A program made the position numbers and the translations under genes. A DNA stretch of 64,000 nt. Source: Dryomyza anilis (taxonomy: Eukaryota; Arthropoda; Insecta; Diptera; Dryomyzidae). The stretch's first letter is position 1, and each line of letters begins with the position of its first letter. Location of the stretch: positions 6,203,852-6,267,851 of the forward strand of contig OX638136.1 in NCBI GenBank assembly GCA_951804985.1. Reading direction: 5' to 3'. The notes below the pieces were generated by a model. That model saw only the letters and a list, made by a program, of their open reading frames with translations. It was not told where the DNA came from and ran no database searches. Below are positions 1-10,917 of this stretch, piece by piece.

Positions 1-321
1 GTTGGTCATTCTAAATAAAATTTTTTTGTGCACTCGGAAATTTAAAATTTACACGAAGATTTTACAAACAAGCAATTTAATTTTGTTTTTAAACTATTCC
101 AAATATGTGGTGTCACACTACTGGTGTGGTACTAATTTATGTAATCTCAGTATAATTTTCGTATAATATATAATTGTTCATGTAACATGGCGTGTGCTAA
201 ATGATTGATTTTAAAATACTTACATTACTTGAAATATAGTGTGCACATTATATGAAGTATTACTATTAAGTTTAGTACTAGCTTTTATTAACAAAGTCTA
301 ATTTTAGTGTAATTATGTATT
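1..321. other. AT-rich flank without a recognisable gene
   Basis: I see no coding pattern, LTR end or repeat unit in this stretch. It is the left flank of element A and could be host intergenic DNA or the decayed remains of an older repeat. Confidence 0.5.
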
Positions 322-412
322 TGGCCCAATGGCTAAGATCGTCGTCTTATATGCGGAGGGACGCAATGCAGTGGACTCAATCCCCCTTCAATGCGTAAAA
401 ATAAAAAAAAAA
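322..412 (+). repeat. possible tRNA-derived SINE-like fragment
   Basis: TGGCCCAATGG at 322-332 fits the pol III A-box pattern TGGCnnAnnGG. About 40 bp later GGACTCAATCC at 373-383 resembles a decayed B box (GGTTCGAnnCC). An A-rich tail (396-415) follows. This order of A box, B box and A-tail is that of a tRNA-derived SINE or tRNA pseudogene. No cloverleaf could be folded with confidence, so the call is weak. Confidence 0.25.
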
Positions 413-492
413 AAATCATATAATTTTTTTTTTTTTATAAACATATATGTACATAGAATATATTGTACATTAAATATATTTTATATACATAT

Positions 493-1025
493 TGTTACGA
501 AAAGAGGTAATTTACCCTACTGTGCAAGCATTCAACAATAATAAATGAGACGCAAGACAATTCAGCGCACTAAGCAATGTGTTAGAAAGAGACGGAAGAT
601 CATTCAGCGTACTGAGCAATGTGCGAGAAAGAGATGGAAGGTCAGCACATTAAAACACATGAGTGCGAATGAGATGCCAATAGCATGCGTCATTCACGAA
701 ACGAGTAGAAAGTTCTCGAAACAAGTGGAAGCTTGTCGAAACGTGTCGAACTGATGCATGCAGTATATAAGGGAGCCGCATCTGAGGTACTTCACTTCAG
801 TAGTGATTGTAAAGTGGTCGAGTGCAGCTCGTGTGATAAATGTCAAGTTAAATTGTGGACATGTAGTAGTTGTTAGAATTTGTTATTAGTAAAGTTGTTT
901 ATTAAAGTGAATTAATAAAGTTAATTGTTATAATTTAAACCAAACATAAGAGTGTTTTTATTTTGTACACAATCCAGCGATACGAACTCGTAGAACAGTT
1001 TTCCGTAGACTGAATTTTCGTAACA
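493..1025 (+). mobile_element. 5' LTR of element A (mdg3-like Gypsy retrotransposon)
   Basis: The 533-bp segment starts TGTTACGAAAA and ends TTTTCGTAACA, a perfect 11-bp inverted repeat with the TG...CA ends of an LTR. A primer-binding site follows after one base. A truncated inverted copy of the same LTR lies at 47673-48130. Inside are a TATA box (764-771), an arthropod-type initiator TCAGT (797-801) and a polyadenylation signal AATAAA (914-919). The two short open frames inside it (329-541 overlapping its start, and 545-754) are not genes. Confidence 0.88.
764..801 (+). promoter_or_regulatory. core promoter in the LTR of element A
   Basis: TATATAAG at 764-771 is followed by TCAGT at 797-801, a match to the arthropod initiator. 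The spacing from the TATA box to the initiator A (about 35 bp) is right for RNA polymerase II. The equivalent TATA sequence is kept in the inverted copy A' near 47893-47900, which supports function in the ancestral element. Confidence 0.6.
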
Positions 1026-1026
1026 T

Positions 1027-1044
1027 TGGTGTCAGAAGTGGGAT
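1027..1044 (+). other. primer-binding site of element A
   Basis: TGGTGTCAGAAGTGGGAT lies one base after the LTR and starts with the TGG that pairs with a tRNA CCA end. It resembles the tRNA-Leu type site known from mdg3/micropia-like elements; that tRNA assignment is from memory. The same site occurs in reverse at 47654-47671 in A'. Confidence 0.7.
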
Positions 1045-1055
1045 TGTGATACAAA

Positions 1056-2153
1056 ATGGTATTAGAGGCGCAGGGCATTGATCTTACGATGCACAATTTT
1101 TAAGCACCGTCATCGAAAAATGTGGACACAGAGGAGAAAGTACAGTCCCAAGTTTTTGATATGAGCCAGTTGATCGGAGCCATGCAACAACAATTTCAGA
1201 TAATGGCCCAAGAAAATTCAAAACAATTTCTAGAAAATTCTAATCACCTCAAATTAGACATGAAGCAAGAACTTCTAGAAAATTCAAAACAATTTCAACA
1301 AAATTCCAATCAGCTCAAATTAGACATGATGCAAAATTCCAGAAAATTCCAACAAAATGGAACAAAAACTTCTTGAAAATTCCAACAAAATAGAGCAGAA
1401 ACTGCAAGAAAATTCCGAACAGTTTCAAGAACTTTCGAAGCAGCTTCTGGAAGTTTTTAATACACTTTATGGCAAAGTTAATGAGCTTGAAGCGCATATG
1501 ATTGACGTTGATGATAAAATTAAAAAATTGGAAGACAACGCTGATGAGAAATATCAAGGAATCGACAAAAAGCTACAGGAAATTCAAAAGGACTTCGATA
1601 TATTGCAGTTAAATGGACCCACACAGCATTTTGTTAGTGGTACGAGACTAAAGTCACCGATTTACGATGGAACTACAGCGTTCAACATTTTCAAGCTGCA
1701 ATTTGAGACCACGGCTGTAAGTAATCGGTGGAACAATGAGGACAGCGTAGCCGCACTTATCGTGGCTCTAAAAGGAGGCGCAGCCGAAGTATTGCTGACT
1801 GTTCCAGAAAGCGATAGAAACAGTTACACAGCAGTTATGGCTGCACTGCAACGGAAATATGGCAAATCGTTGCAGGAATATGCTAAGGATGTTGATAGAC
1901 TTGCACATTTGGCATATTCCGATTCAGCGTGTGATTTCTTGGAAATGTGCAAGATAAATGCGTTCGTTGATGGCATACGTGATCCTGAAACGAAACGGGC
2001 AGCAATGACCATGCCGAAGGTGACATTTATGGAAACGGTCACCACAGCGCTTACGCAGGAGATGGCGTCTACATTGTGCCGACCAGCGACGGAGACACGT
2101 GTACTAGATGAGGAGAGAAAAATGTATGTCAAGGAGTACGTAGAGCGTCTAAT
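1056..2153 (+). pseudogene. gag: gag of element A, 5' part, interrupted by element B
   Basis: Gag is the structural protein that packages retrotransposon RNA. The start at 1056 is the ATG matching gag of A' (47642, minus). Here most of an N-terminal SAP-like domain present in A' is deleted and a stop follows. Reading resumes at 1122 and, after a frameshift near 1350, runs open from 1357 to 2153. The 1122-1440 part encodes Lys/Gln/Asn-rich repeats of about 11 residues (ENSKQ / QLKLDM type) that look like coiled coil. The later part (about 1640-2110) is a capsid-like region with the block SPIYDGTTAFNIFKLQFE. The frame ends where the LTR of B begins; the zinc knuckle appears 30.7 kb away at 32889-33171. 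Confidence 0.8.
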
Positions 2154-2763
2154 TATTGTATGTTAAAAGTCCTTCCACTAGGACTTTAACTTCCTTGATC
2201 CTTTTTATACTTACTGAGTCCTTTTTACTTTCTTTATATTATTTAAAACAACCGGGTATTTTTACTTTAAGACACTTTATTTCGCTTTAAAAGCAGGTTA
2301 CACTTATACTTAACATTTATTTGTAGACACTTCAGCTTATCGGAAACAATTGATTCTTAGTCTATACTTAACTTCTACATAACACCTCGTATTCTTATAA
2401 TTTCACAATAAATTGAGTAATTTCATCATGCTAAAATAACTTAGTCAGCGTATTTATAATTTCACAATAAATTGAGTACTTTCATCATTCTAAAATAACT
2501 AAGTCAGCATTTATTTGTGTGATCTGAGTGAACTATTTAACGTGGGCGTGTATTCCTGTGCTGTGTTAAGCGGTGTGCGCCAAGACAATTAAATGCTGTT
2601 TGTGTTTAACATGCATAATGCCTAACCCTAAAAGTATGCCATAAAGAAAAATATACTGGTTATGTTATGTTGTGGATCATAAGCACGCTGTAAGTTCCAC
2701 GATTATGATACACAACAGTGGATCATAAGTAAGCTGTGAACTCTAAGATTATGATACACAACA
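2154..2763 (-). mobile_element. 3' LTR of element B
   Basis: It matches 32298-32888 nearly base for base. On the minus strand it starts TGTTGTGTATC and should end ACAACA; here the outer end has decayed so that TG reads TA on the plus strand. It carries about 20 extra bases around 2210-2230, roughly a duplication of a CTTTTTA-rich motif, plus scattered substitutions. The two LTRs are identical at insertion, so this divergence marks B as clearly older than element C. Confidence 0.85.
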
Positions 2764-3004
2764 TACCTCCCCCTTATTGAAAGAAAAAAAAATATTATTA
2801 TTAAGAAGAATAATAGTTTTTTTTCTTTTGTATTATTTTAATTATTTCTGAAGAGAAAATTATTATTAAAAAGAATAATAGTTTTTTCTTTTTACATTGT
2901 TTTATGTGGTATAAATTACGTTAAGTTCTATTAGTTATGAAGTTATGATCTTTACTTATATAATATTTAATGGATATTAGTAAATTAAGGGTTGTAATTT
3001 CCAG
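2764..3004 (-). other. polypurine tract and 3' untranslated region of element B
   Basis: On the minus strand TAAGGGGGAGGTA (2764-2776) lies directly before the LTR and would prime plus-strand DNA synthesis. The rest, up to the env stop, is AT-rich and has two copies of a ~35-bp block of TTATTATTAA followed by AAGAATAATAG and a T-run (2794-2828 and 2861-2897). No gene is seen. Confidence 0.65.
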
Positions 3005-3385
3005 TTATATATAATAAAAACCTGGTCCCGATGTTTTCGTTGCTGACTGCTGCTGTTCTGCGGTAGTAGTTCGATGCGTTGTTGTTGTTTCTGACGTATT
3101 GGCTTCTATTTCTTGTGACTTCGTTCGTTGACTTGCTATGGGTGTTGTGGTGTTTGGTTTCTGCGTTGTTGATTTCCGCAATGACCCGATTTTTTCGAGT
3201 GGCGATTTTTTGCTGGGAAATGTATTTGACACCATTTCAAGGTTTTCCTTAGCCGCTTCTACATCTATTGTTGTTATTGGTGATTTATTTGTATTAAATT
3301 CATCGGCTTTTATTGTTGCTTTATTTTTAATTGTCGAGTAGTAATGTATGTATAATACATAAGCTGCTATTATTATTATCAGCAT
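3005..3385 (-). pseudogene. env: env of element B, C-terminal membrane anchor and tail
   Basis: The product begins with a hydrophobic segment (residues 1-16, rich in Ile, Ala, Val and Tyr) that fits the membrane anchor of an errantivirus envelope protein. A Ser/Thr-rich, polar tail follows. It is in the same frame as the piece at 3395-3742, separated by one stop codon at 3395-3397, so the apparent start is only the first Met after the stop. The last residues (a QQQ run, then KTSG) resemble a remnant in element C at 28196-28336. Confidence 0.6.
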
Positions 3386-3394
3386 TAATATGCC

Positions 3395-3742
3395 TTAAGA
3401 CATACCGCTGTTCGTTATTTCATTTTGACGATTAAGTAATTCTTTGCGTTCCTGGTTATAATTTAATAATATTTCGTCGAAATGCCGATGCCCATTTCTT
3501 AATGCTGATCTTATTTTGCTGTGATCTGACACCAAGATCGGTGACGATGTTTGTGATATATTTGAATATGATAATGATGACCAATTGCCTTGTAAATTTT
3601 CTATCATAACCGTATGTTCTTCCTTCTTGTATGTTATATTCCTAATGCTTTGATGTGTAAACTCGTATGTCAGTATCAATTCTTTGTTGTGTATGTTGCA
3701 AGCTTCATTTATGGACATCACACCGAGGCCGGATAGTGTCAA
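3395..3742 (-). pseudogene. env: env of element B, membrane-proximal ectodomain
   Basis: This 115-residue fragment lies between the central env piece (3739-4431, other frame, 4-nt overlap) and the anchor piece. It reads as an extracellular stretch, with two Asn-Xaa-Ser/Thr sites near residues 54 and 61 (NWS and NIS). A frameshift at about 3740 and a stop at 3395 separate it from its neighbours. Assignment rests on position and continuity, not on a recognised motif. Confidence 0.5.
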
Positions 3743-4431
3743 TGTGGCAATATTTGACCCACAAACTGCTTCGAAAAAGGCTGGTGTATTAATTTATACA
3801 ACCATGTGTTTGGTGTCCATAGTTCAACTACTAGGCGAGAACTCCTTTTGATTGCAACATCTTCACAGGTATCTTTAATATCTGTTCTGCGTTGAATCAG
3901 CGCGACTTCACATAGTGTGTTGCTAGTTGTTAGCATGGTTCCTGGACGTTTGCATAGTGTAATTTCTTTGTCCGTATGTTGGCTAACCAAAATGCATTTG
4001 CTGTGATCTTCATTCGTTAAACCTCTGTATTTGCTCCGGTCTTCTGCTTCTGATATGTAGTCATATGTTGTTTTAAGCAATGCATCCCATTCTTCATTAA
4101 TATTTGTGGGTATTGGGTAAATTCTATATAATATGAACAACAAATCATCAGGTAGTGGTGTCTTGATGACTATTATTAGGCCGTCTGTGTCTGGGAAAAC
4201 TCGTACTGTTGATGCACGGTGCATTTCGAATGATTTTTGTATGAACCACTTCACCTTTCCTCTTAACGTGAGGCTAGTCAGCATTTCATCTAACTCGCTC
4301 TGGTCTATAATTGTCGGGTGTAATCGTCCCTTGTATAGATCATCTATGATTGCCATTTCCATCAGCTGTTGTCCTTGAATTTCGATTAGGTTTGCATTAA
4401 TTGTAGATTGAATTTCCAAGGTATCTATCAT
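3739..4431 (-). pseudogene. env: env of element B, central ectodomain
   Basis: A 230-residue open frame with Cys residues spaced as in a disulfide-bonded ectodomain (several between residues 145 and 190). It follows the cleavage-site piece (4563-5078) after about 130 nt of broken sequence. Errantivirus envelopes are related to baculovirus F fusion proteins, and this would be part of the large fusion subunit. I infer this from order and strand; no single diagnostic motif is seen. Confidence 0.5.
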
Positions 4432-4562
4432 GAATAGTAATGACTTACTTGTTGGTTTATTTTTTCATTTATGTATTTTTGTGTTCTTATTGTTATGTTT
4501 AACACATTTTGCAGATGTTCGACTTCCTTCAACGAATTCAGTAAGGGTTCTGTTATCTTGTT

Positions 4563-5078
4563 TTAATTTGATGAAATCACCGTAATTTGTCTTTTCATAA
4601 TTTCGTATGTTTTATGTTCATTATCTTCAATATCATTGAGCTGTTTATAGATAGTCTCTCTTTCTTTATTGTCCATCAGTCCAAAAGCCCAGTTGAGTCC
4701 TTCGGCAATGAAATTGAGTGATCTCTTTTGTCGGTTAGTCTTTATTGTGCGCCTAATTATTTCTTCATTTTTCTGTAGTGTGGCTATTATTGCCGTGGTC
4801 TCCAGTGTTGCTGCTATACATGATCTTTTTATGCTGGGTCCGTTTACATTGGTGCTCATTTGTTCGCACATTGTGTTTGCCGTGATTATGTATTTGTTTG
4901 TCAGCTCCAGGAAATCGTTCAATTGTAGCGGTTTAAACTTGGCTACTATCGTCCATTCATCATTGTAGAACAAAGCATCAGTTGTCTTCTGAAAGAATAA
5001 TCTTGTATCATTAATTGATGTCTGTGTGTGTGCTTCGTTGGCTGCCAGCATCAGGACCAGTGTGACAATTCTAATCAT
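4563..5078 (-). pseudogene. env: env of element B, N-terminal part with signal peptide and furin-type site
   Basis: The 171-residue piece starts with a hydrophobic signal-peptide-like segment (residues 1-18). At residues 116-119 it has RQKR, a furin-type cleavage motif, followed by a hydrophobic stretch with FIAEGLNWAFGL that fits a fusion peptide. Short N-terminal subunit, furin site and fusion peptide is the design of F-type envelopes carried by insect errantiviruses. It lies upstream (minus strand) of the other env pieces and just before the 3' LTR side, as expected. The gene is split into four frames, so no functional envelope is encoded. Confidence 0.68.
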
Positions 5079-5930
5079 TATATTGGTTTCGCTCTTTATT
5101 GCCTATCGTAAAGAGAAAGAGAAGAAATTCCATTTTTGTTTAAATATTTAACAAGGATTGAAACCGTAACCGAAACCGATATCCGTTTAAAACCGTTTCA
5201 TTTTTACAACCGAAACCGTAACCGAAACCGTTGTACGAAAATCAGAAATAAACCGATATCCAAAACCGATATAACGGTTTCGGTTTTATACCGGTTTAAA
5301 ACGGTTTTTAAAAAAGTACCTATAAATAGAAACAGAAAAACATATTTCATTTTATAATAGACGATCTTATGTAAAGTGTCATTTAATAAAATTTTGAGTT
5401 CCCAAAATTTTGTCAAGGCTAAAGAATATAAGCATCTTAAAAATAAGGTCTGTGAAGCACTTTTGTAGCGGTAAATAGCTTCATAAGTGCTTCAAAAGTC
5501 GCTTCAATAAGATAAAATAGACAAAACAATGTTTTTTTCGCTGTTCTTCGCTACGCTAGTTTGTACATCGATTGTGCATATGCACTTATGCACATTATTA
5601 TTATTATTGTTTTGTAAAATCATGAAGTTTACTTAAGTCAAGTTCTATGTGCATTATTTCATTCAACTTATAAAACAAAAAAAAAAAAAATATATGAACA
5701 TTTTCACAGTGTACCTCATTTAGCTTATATAATGCTTTTTGTGTTTTTTTTTTTTCACAAATCCGTTGATTCGTTTGAAAGTGCAAAAACAACAGAAATG
5801 AAAATAAAGCAGCATAACAATAAAGCAGCATCCACGATTTTGATAGAATTTTTGGCGGGAAATTTTTTGTACCACAAAAAAACTCGTTGTTGTTGCCAAC
5901 TAGATAGCTGTACTAGATACATACATGAAG

Positions 5931-6010
5931 TGTGGTGTCATGCGACTGTCTGCTGTCATGCGTCTGTCCGTTGTTATGCGTCTGTCTGTTGTCATGCGTC
6001 TGTTTGTTGC
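5931..6010 (+). repeat. short tandem repeat of about 19-20 bp in the hAT-like element
   Basis: Four to five imperfect copies of a unit like GTCATGCGTCTGTCTGTT follow each other. Differences between copies are single bases, so expansion was by slippage or unequal exchange within the transposon. Confidence 0.75.
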
Positions 6011-6613
6011 CTTGCGATGATACCGGATAGCAACAAAGAGTTGTCGTTGTGAAAGTGTGTATATACGAATCGTAATTCGTTATTGTTGTATTCTCTTCTT
6101 TCTGTTAGTGTTCGATTTGTAGCGTTTGCGTTTGAGTTTTTGTTCGCAAAAAAAAATGTTACCCTGCAAGATATTATTTGTATTCTCTTTACATACGGTG
6201 CGTGCAGCATTCGGATTTTTTTTAATCTCTGACGAAAATAGAAATATGCCTATACGAAATATTCCTTATATTTATTATGAATGTATAATATACATTGAAC
6301 ATATTATGTTCATTTTATTATGGCCTTGAGATTTTGAATTGTCTTGCCAACATCATTTGATTTGTACAATTATATTTTATTAATTAATTCTTGTTAAAAT
6401 ATAATTCAAATTTTTTTTTGTTAGAAAAATAATTTATTTTTATTGAATAAATTGAAAATATGGAAAATGAGTAACTTAAATACAATTAGTGTTCAAAATC
6501 TATTCGTTTTCATAATTAATATGCAGTTTAAGATATTTGTCTTCGATCTTTTATTTAAAATTTAAAAAGTAAAATTTTTCTTGCAAGCAAGAGCTAAAAA
6601 GGTATTGCAAGAA

Positions 6614-6702
6614 CAAGATCATATGTACCTATGCAAGAGCAAGACTCAGCGTTTAAGAACAAGATTACCATTTCTTGACTTGCTCTTGCATATGATCAAC
6701 AC
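6614..6702. repeat. imperfect inverted repeat in the hAT-like element
   Basis: AAGATCATATG...TATGCAAGAGCAAG on the left is mirrored by CTTGCTCTTGCATATGATC (about 6679-6697). The arms would pair with a small bulge and a loop of about 40 nt. It may be an internal cruciform or the scar of a nested insertion. Confidence 0.55.
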
Positions 6703-7204
6703 TATTTTACAAATGTTGCAGTTGACTGAATTGTTGAAATTTAATTTCTTTGGCTTTTATGTATGGAAATTGTACAAAATTATTCTTCTTTGCAATTCAG
6801 ATCATATCTCAGGTTATGTCAAAAAATTGCTTTTCATTGGTTTGTGGTTACGAAATTTTGAATTAAATTTTTTTCTTGGCGTAATCAATTAAATAATTAA
6901 TATAACACTATATTTTAACTAAAATAACAAAAAACATTGTTTAAATTACGTTTCCTACTTTACCCCAATATCATAATTTGAACATAACTTAGCACCATTT
7001 AAACAATGTTAAATTATTTGAAAAATATGGAAAAAAAAAATTTATACAAAAACCGAAATCAAAACCGAAACCGTAACATATAACCGGTATACCGAAACCA
7101 TTTCGTTATAAAAACTTAAAACCGAAACCGTAACCGATACCGAAACGCAGAAAAAACCGAAATCGAAACCTTTATTCGTTTAGGTTTCAATCCTTGATAT
7201 TTAA

Positions 7205-8630
7205 TGGAAACCCTGATCATATCATATAGTTTTCTTATCAATATTTCTAATTTTACCTTAATACATCCTGTTAAGACTATGGCCATAATTATACCTTAAT
7301 TAGTTATAATAGTTAATTTACATATGTGTCAACATGTACTATATTATTTTGTTTAGAAACATATATGTTTGGATATGTTTCTGCATGTTTGCAATACAAA
7401 TTGTTTTATTTAGAGTCCCAGTAGTACATGGTTAAATGCTAGTCATATTCAACAATACTTAGCTATTTACTCATGCACTAACTAATATTTTTTTTAAGTA
7501 TTAAGAAATACGCGCGCGCGACTTCTTAGCATTACATAAATGTATTTGCTATATTCAGTTGTTAAATATTTAATTTTGTACATCTCAATTGTACTTATTT
7601 ATTTTCATTACCGTGTAATGATGAATTTAAAACGTTTGTTAGTTTGCTATATTAATGCATATCTGAATTAATATATTTAGATTCATGAATGAAAATTGTG
7701 ATAATGATAAAAAATATTATGCAGTTTTGTCGATGCACTACCGTATCTCGTTCCAGTTCCAGTACGTTAGTGGCTTCTGCCTGTAAAGTGCTGAAGTGCA
7801 TTTAATCGGTTGGCATATGAATATATTCAATCCTTCTATATTAATATGTGCTGGGAGCATTGCGCTCTATGAACTTGTTTGTTTAAAATGCCATTGATGT
7901 AGGTACTGACCTATCGCAATTTAGCAAATAATTTTTTGATTTTGTTATATAATGGATTTTAGTCCATGATTCAATGCTAGTTATCTTTAATTGATACATA
8001 TCTATCTTTTCATTTACGGATTAGTTTATTCTACATTTATTTTAGACCTGAGAACAGTATTCATGCTCAATGTTCATTTTTGTCACCACCCACTTGAGGT
8101 TGGTTGCTGCATTAACTATTCCTTGCCTTATTTTATTTTTTTATTTTTCATCTCCTCTGTAGTAATGAGTAGCGCACCCGATCGGAGAACCTGTACTTAT
8201 AACTTAAATTGATTAATTTGCGATTTTTACATGCACTTATGTTTGTATTTTACGACTTACTCGTTCTTTATTTAACACTGCTAGTCAACACATGGCTATT
8301 AAAATAAAAATAAGAACAATAACTTGTACTAATTTTTATAAATGAATAAAATACATTTATATATTTTAAAATATACTGCTTTTGTCTTATTATTTCATCA
8401 AAATTAGGTGTTCTTTCTTTCAGATTTCAAAAAAAATATATTTTTATTTGTCAGTACATAAAACACTGCTAGTCATTCTCAATATGTAATACTTAGCTAT
8501 TCTGTCCTGCGCTAACTATTTGACTTTATTTCAATGATGTTAAAAATTATTGGTTCTTGTTGCAGTCAGCGTTTATTCAATTCTACGTAACTATACTGTA
8601 ACTAGACTATTATTATGAAATTTTTTCGCT
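7205..8630 (-). other. 3' non-coding region of element B between integrase and env
   Basis: No gene is seen. On the minus strand the sequence matches the equivalent region of element C in patches: the block at 7425-7480 resembles 27010-27070, the one near 7735-7790 resembles 26810-26870, and 7890-7915 resembles 26635-26655. So this is real element sequence, decayed, not an unrelated insertion. From 8032 on it forms the start of the tandemly repeated unit. Confidence 0.6.
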
Positions 8631-8900
8631 GTACCCTTGATACAAATCTGTCGTTACAGGGCTATTTATTGAAAGTACCTCGTAGGGTCCTACCCAAACT
8701 GGTGAAAATTTATTTTTCCTATTTTGATTTTTTAGTAAAATTTTATCGCCTATTTTGAATATTATTGGGTGTACTGAGCTATCATAGCTTTTTCTTTGGC
8801 TCTGGCTTGATTTTGTCGCACGATTTCGTGTGTGCGTTGAATTTGGTATTTTAATAGCTTGTTGCTATCATCGGTATTGTATACTGGTGAGCATTTGCGT
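8630..8900 (-). pseudogene. pol: integrase C-terminal part, unit 1 of element B
   Basis: On the minus strand this codes for the integrase C-terminal region, including a GPY/F-type module (WVGPYEV) best seen in unit 2 (12684-13046). Unit 1 lacks about 10 bp near 8795 that units 2 and 3 keep and differs near 8660, so its frame is broken further. The preceding stretch that links it to the integrase core is deleted in all units. Confidence 0.7.
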
Positions 8901-9449
8901 TTAAGATTGGTTGGACATATGCATTGTGTTATTGTGTACATGCATTGCTGTATTTAACCACTGGTCCAAGTTTGATCCATCCTCTTTCGCAAAACTTCGT
9001 AAATACTCTGCAAATGGTCGGTAGCTTTGTTCCAAAGAGCCGTTGGCCTGTGGATGATATGGCGTAATATGTAACTTTTTAATTCCTAACAATTTACACG
9101 TGTCCGAAAATAATTTTGTAACAAAAGTCGAACCATTGTCGGTTATCAATACTTTTGGTTTGTTATGTCGTGTAATAATTTCGTCGTAAAATGCTTTTGC
9201 TACAATGCATGCTTCTGCGTCTGGGATAGCTACGCAGCACATATATTTTGAAAAATCATCTTGAAAAGTTAATATATATTTATTTCCAGATATAGTTTCC
9301 GGTAAAACACCTACAAGATCCATGTATACTTTATCGAATGGTCGTACAGGCGTATCAGTTAAAACCATTGGCATTTTAGTAAGCCTATAACTTTTATTTA
9401 CTTGGCATTTTTGACATTTCTTAACGTAATCTTTTATTTGTTTCTGCAT
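8901..9449 (-). pseudogene. pol: integrase core, unit 1 of element B
   Basis: The integrase inserts the cDNA into the genome. This 182-residue piece has the end of the zinc-binding domain (CQKC, residues 12-15) and the catalytic D44, D104 and E140 (VYMDLVG, ITDNGS, NGSLEQ), a textbook D-D(35)E spacing. The frame stops at NQS, about 180 residues in, where the other family member (element C) continues with a conserved TGQTPF block; this deletion is shared by units 1-3. Unit 1 has Phe at residue 146 where units 2 and 3 have Leu. Confidence 0.85.
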
Positions 9450-9455
9450 ACCTTC

Positions 9456-10274
9456 CTACTTAAATTGTTTTCTGATTCTAAAATATGTTTTCACTGTGCC
9501 CTGGTGACCCCCTAATGCTGAGTCATGAAAGTCTTTTATAACAGTTTTAATTTCCTCTGGGTCAATTAATAGTAGACTTGAGTTTAATTTATTCTTGGTG
9601 TCTGTTGTTATTTCATCCAGTACTGGCGTGCTCACTTGTTTTTTGGTTTTTGAAATTTGATTATTTAATTTATTCTGTGTGGTCTTAGACCGTGTTTGGA
9701 CCGCAGTAATATCTGGTTCTGTATGTGGAATTTTACTTAAAGCATCTGCGTTTAAATTCTGTTTACCTGGTTTGTAAGATATTTCGTAATCATATTCTGA
9801 TAATTTATGCCTGAAGCGGGCTAACCTTGATGTCTGATCTTTGAGATTTGCTGTGCTACGTAATGGTTGATGATCTGTATAAATTTGAAAATGTCGGCCT
9901 AGAAGATAAGCTCTAAAATTTTTCGTTGCCCAGACTATAGCTAAAAATTTCTTTTCAATGGTGGAGTAATTTTTTTCTGCTACATTTAATGCCCTACTAG
10001 CAAATGCTATTGGTTGGTCGTTCCCTACTTTGCCTTGTGACAGTACCGCACCTATTGCTTCGTTACTTGCATCTGTTGTAAGTAAAAAAGGATTTGTAAA
10101 ATCTGGATATGCGAGAATGGGTGGTGAAATTATTGATTCTTTTAGTTTAATAAATGAATGTTGACAATCGTCGGTCCAAGTGAATTTAACATCCTTTCTA
10201 AGTAACTTATTAATTGGTAATGATAATTTTGCCATATTGTTTATAAATTTTCTATAATAATTAATTAATCCCAA
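9456..10274 (-). pseudogene. pol: RT thumb, RNase H and integrase N-terminus, unit 1 of element B
   Basis: The 272-residue frame begins in the RT connection (LINYYRKF) and holds the RNase H domain with its catalytic acidic residues in TTDASNEAIGAVLSQ, a Glu in the KKFLAIVWATKN block and YTDHQPLR. It ends with the integrase zinc-binding start (FHDSALGGHQG). A stop in the 6-nt gap before 9449 and a frameshift near 10275 (T-run in TTTTTTTTATTTC) separate it from its neighbours. It matches element C pol at about two thirds or more of positions by eye. Confidence 0.85.
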
Positions 10275-10328
10275 ACACGCTTGTACTTCTTTTTTTTATT
10301 TCTTAACACCGGAATATTTTTCACGCAT

Positions 10329-10613
10329 TCAACCTTTGAGGAGTCTGGCAAGAGCACCTAGTTCCGAACATTTATGTCCTAAATAGACAACTTCGCGACG
10401 CAAAAACTGACACTTTTCTGTATTTAATTTTAGATTGTGTTCCCTTAATTTCTGCAATACTCTACTCAACCTAAGCTCATGTTCAGCTAAATTCTTTCCG
10501 TGCACCACTATATCATCAAGATAAACAAAGCAATCGATACCCTGTATACATGTTAATATGTGATTCATTATTCTTTGGAAAGTGGCTGGAGCCCCTGTTA
10601 AACCAAAAGGCAT
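10329..10613 (-). pseudogene. pol: reverse transcriptase palm, unit 1 of element B
   Basis: The frame holds the RT block MPFGLTGAPATFQ and the catalytic YLDD at residues 31-34. Upstream (about 10650-10700) the RT motif with the first catalytic Asp (TLDLASGYHQV in element C) is missing and replaced by a short stop-containing sequence, in this and the other two units. Downstream it ends in a frameshift (ARLLKG). The enzyme is therefore dead. Confidence 0.85.
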
Positions 10614-10917
10614 TCTGTTAAACTCGAAATGACCAAGACCTGTACTAAAAGCTGTTTTTTCCTTATCCCCTTCTTCAACTAGAAAAATGGCGAATGTGAC
10701 CTAATTGGTCTAATATTTCGTCTATTCGAGGAATCGGAAATACTTGTTTTATTGTCACGTCGTTCAATTTACGGAAATCTATAACTAGCCTCCACTATTT
10801 GTTATCGTCCTTGCCGCTCTTCTTAGGAACTAGCAACATCGGTGAATTCCAGGGTGACATTTTATTAACCTGTCTGTTGATTTCATCTCAATGTGTGTGT
10901 GGCAATTTGTATTGCTT

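Larger units (their letters stand above)
5152..7196. mobile_element. non-autonomous hAT-like DNA transposon inside element B
   Basis: The left end CAAGGATTGAAACC (5152-5165) is repeated in reverse at the right end (7183-7196), a perfect 14-bp terminal inverted repeat. Both ends are flanked by the 8-bp duplication ATATTTAA (5144-5151 and 7197-7204). An 8-bp duplication with CA-starting ends is typical of hAT transposons. About 150 bp at each end is packed with AACCGAAACCG-type motifs, likely transposase-binding subterminal repeats. The inside (about 5350-7040) is AT-rich and I recognise no transposase in it, so it would depend on a helper. Open frames here (5732-6052, 6581-6892 and others) look accidental. 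Confidence 0.82.

Noticed and set aside
329..754. Two small open frames near the left edge
   Set aside because: They overlap the SINE-like piece and the LTR of element A; no conserved motif and no reason to expect a gene in an LTR.
5136..5416. Open frames over 5136-5416 on both strands
   Set aside because: They are the translated AACCG-rich end of the hAT-like element.
9450..9455. Integrase and RNase H frames of B as intact separate genes
   Set aside because: They are pieces of one Pol protein separated by stops and frameshifts that are absent in element C.
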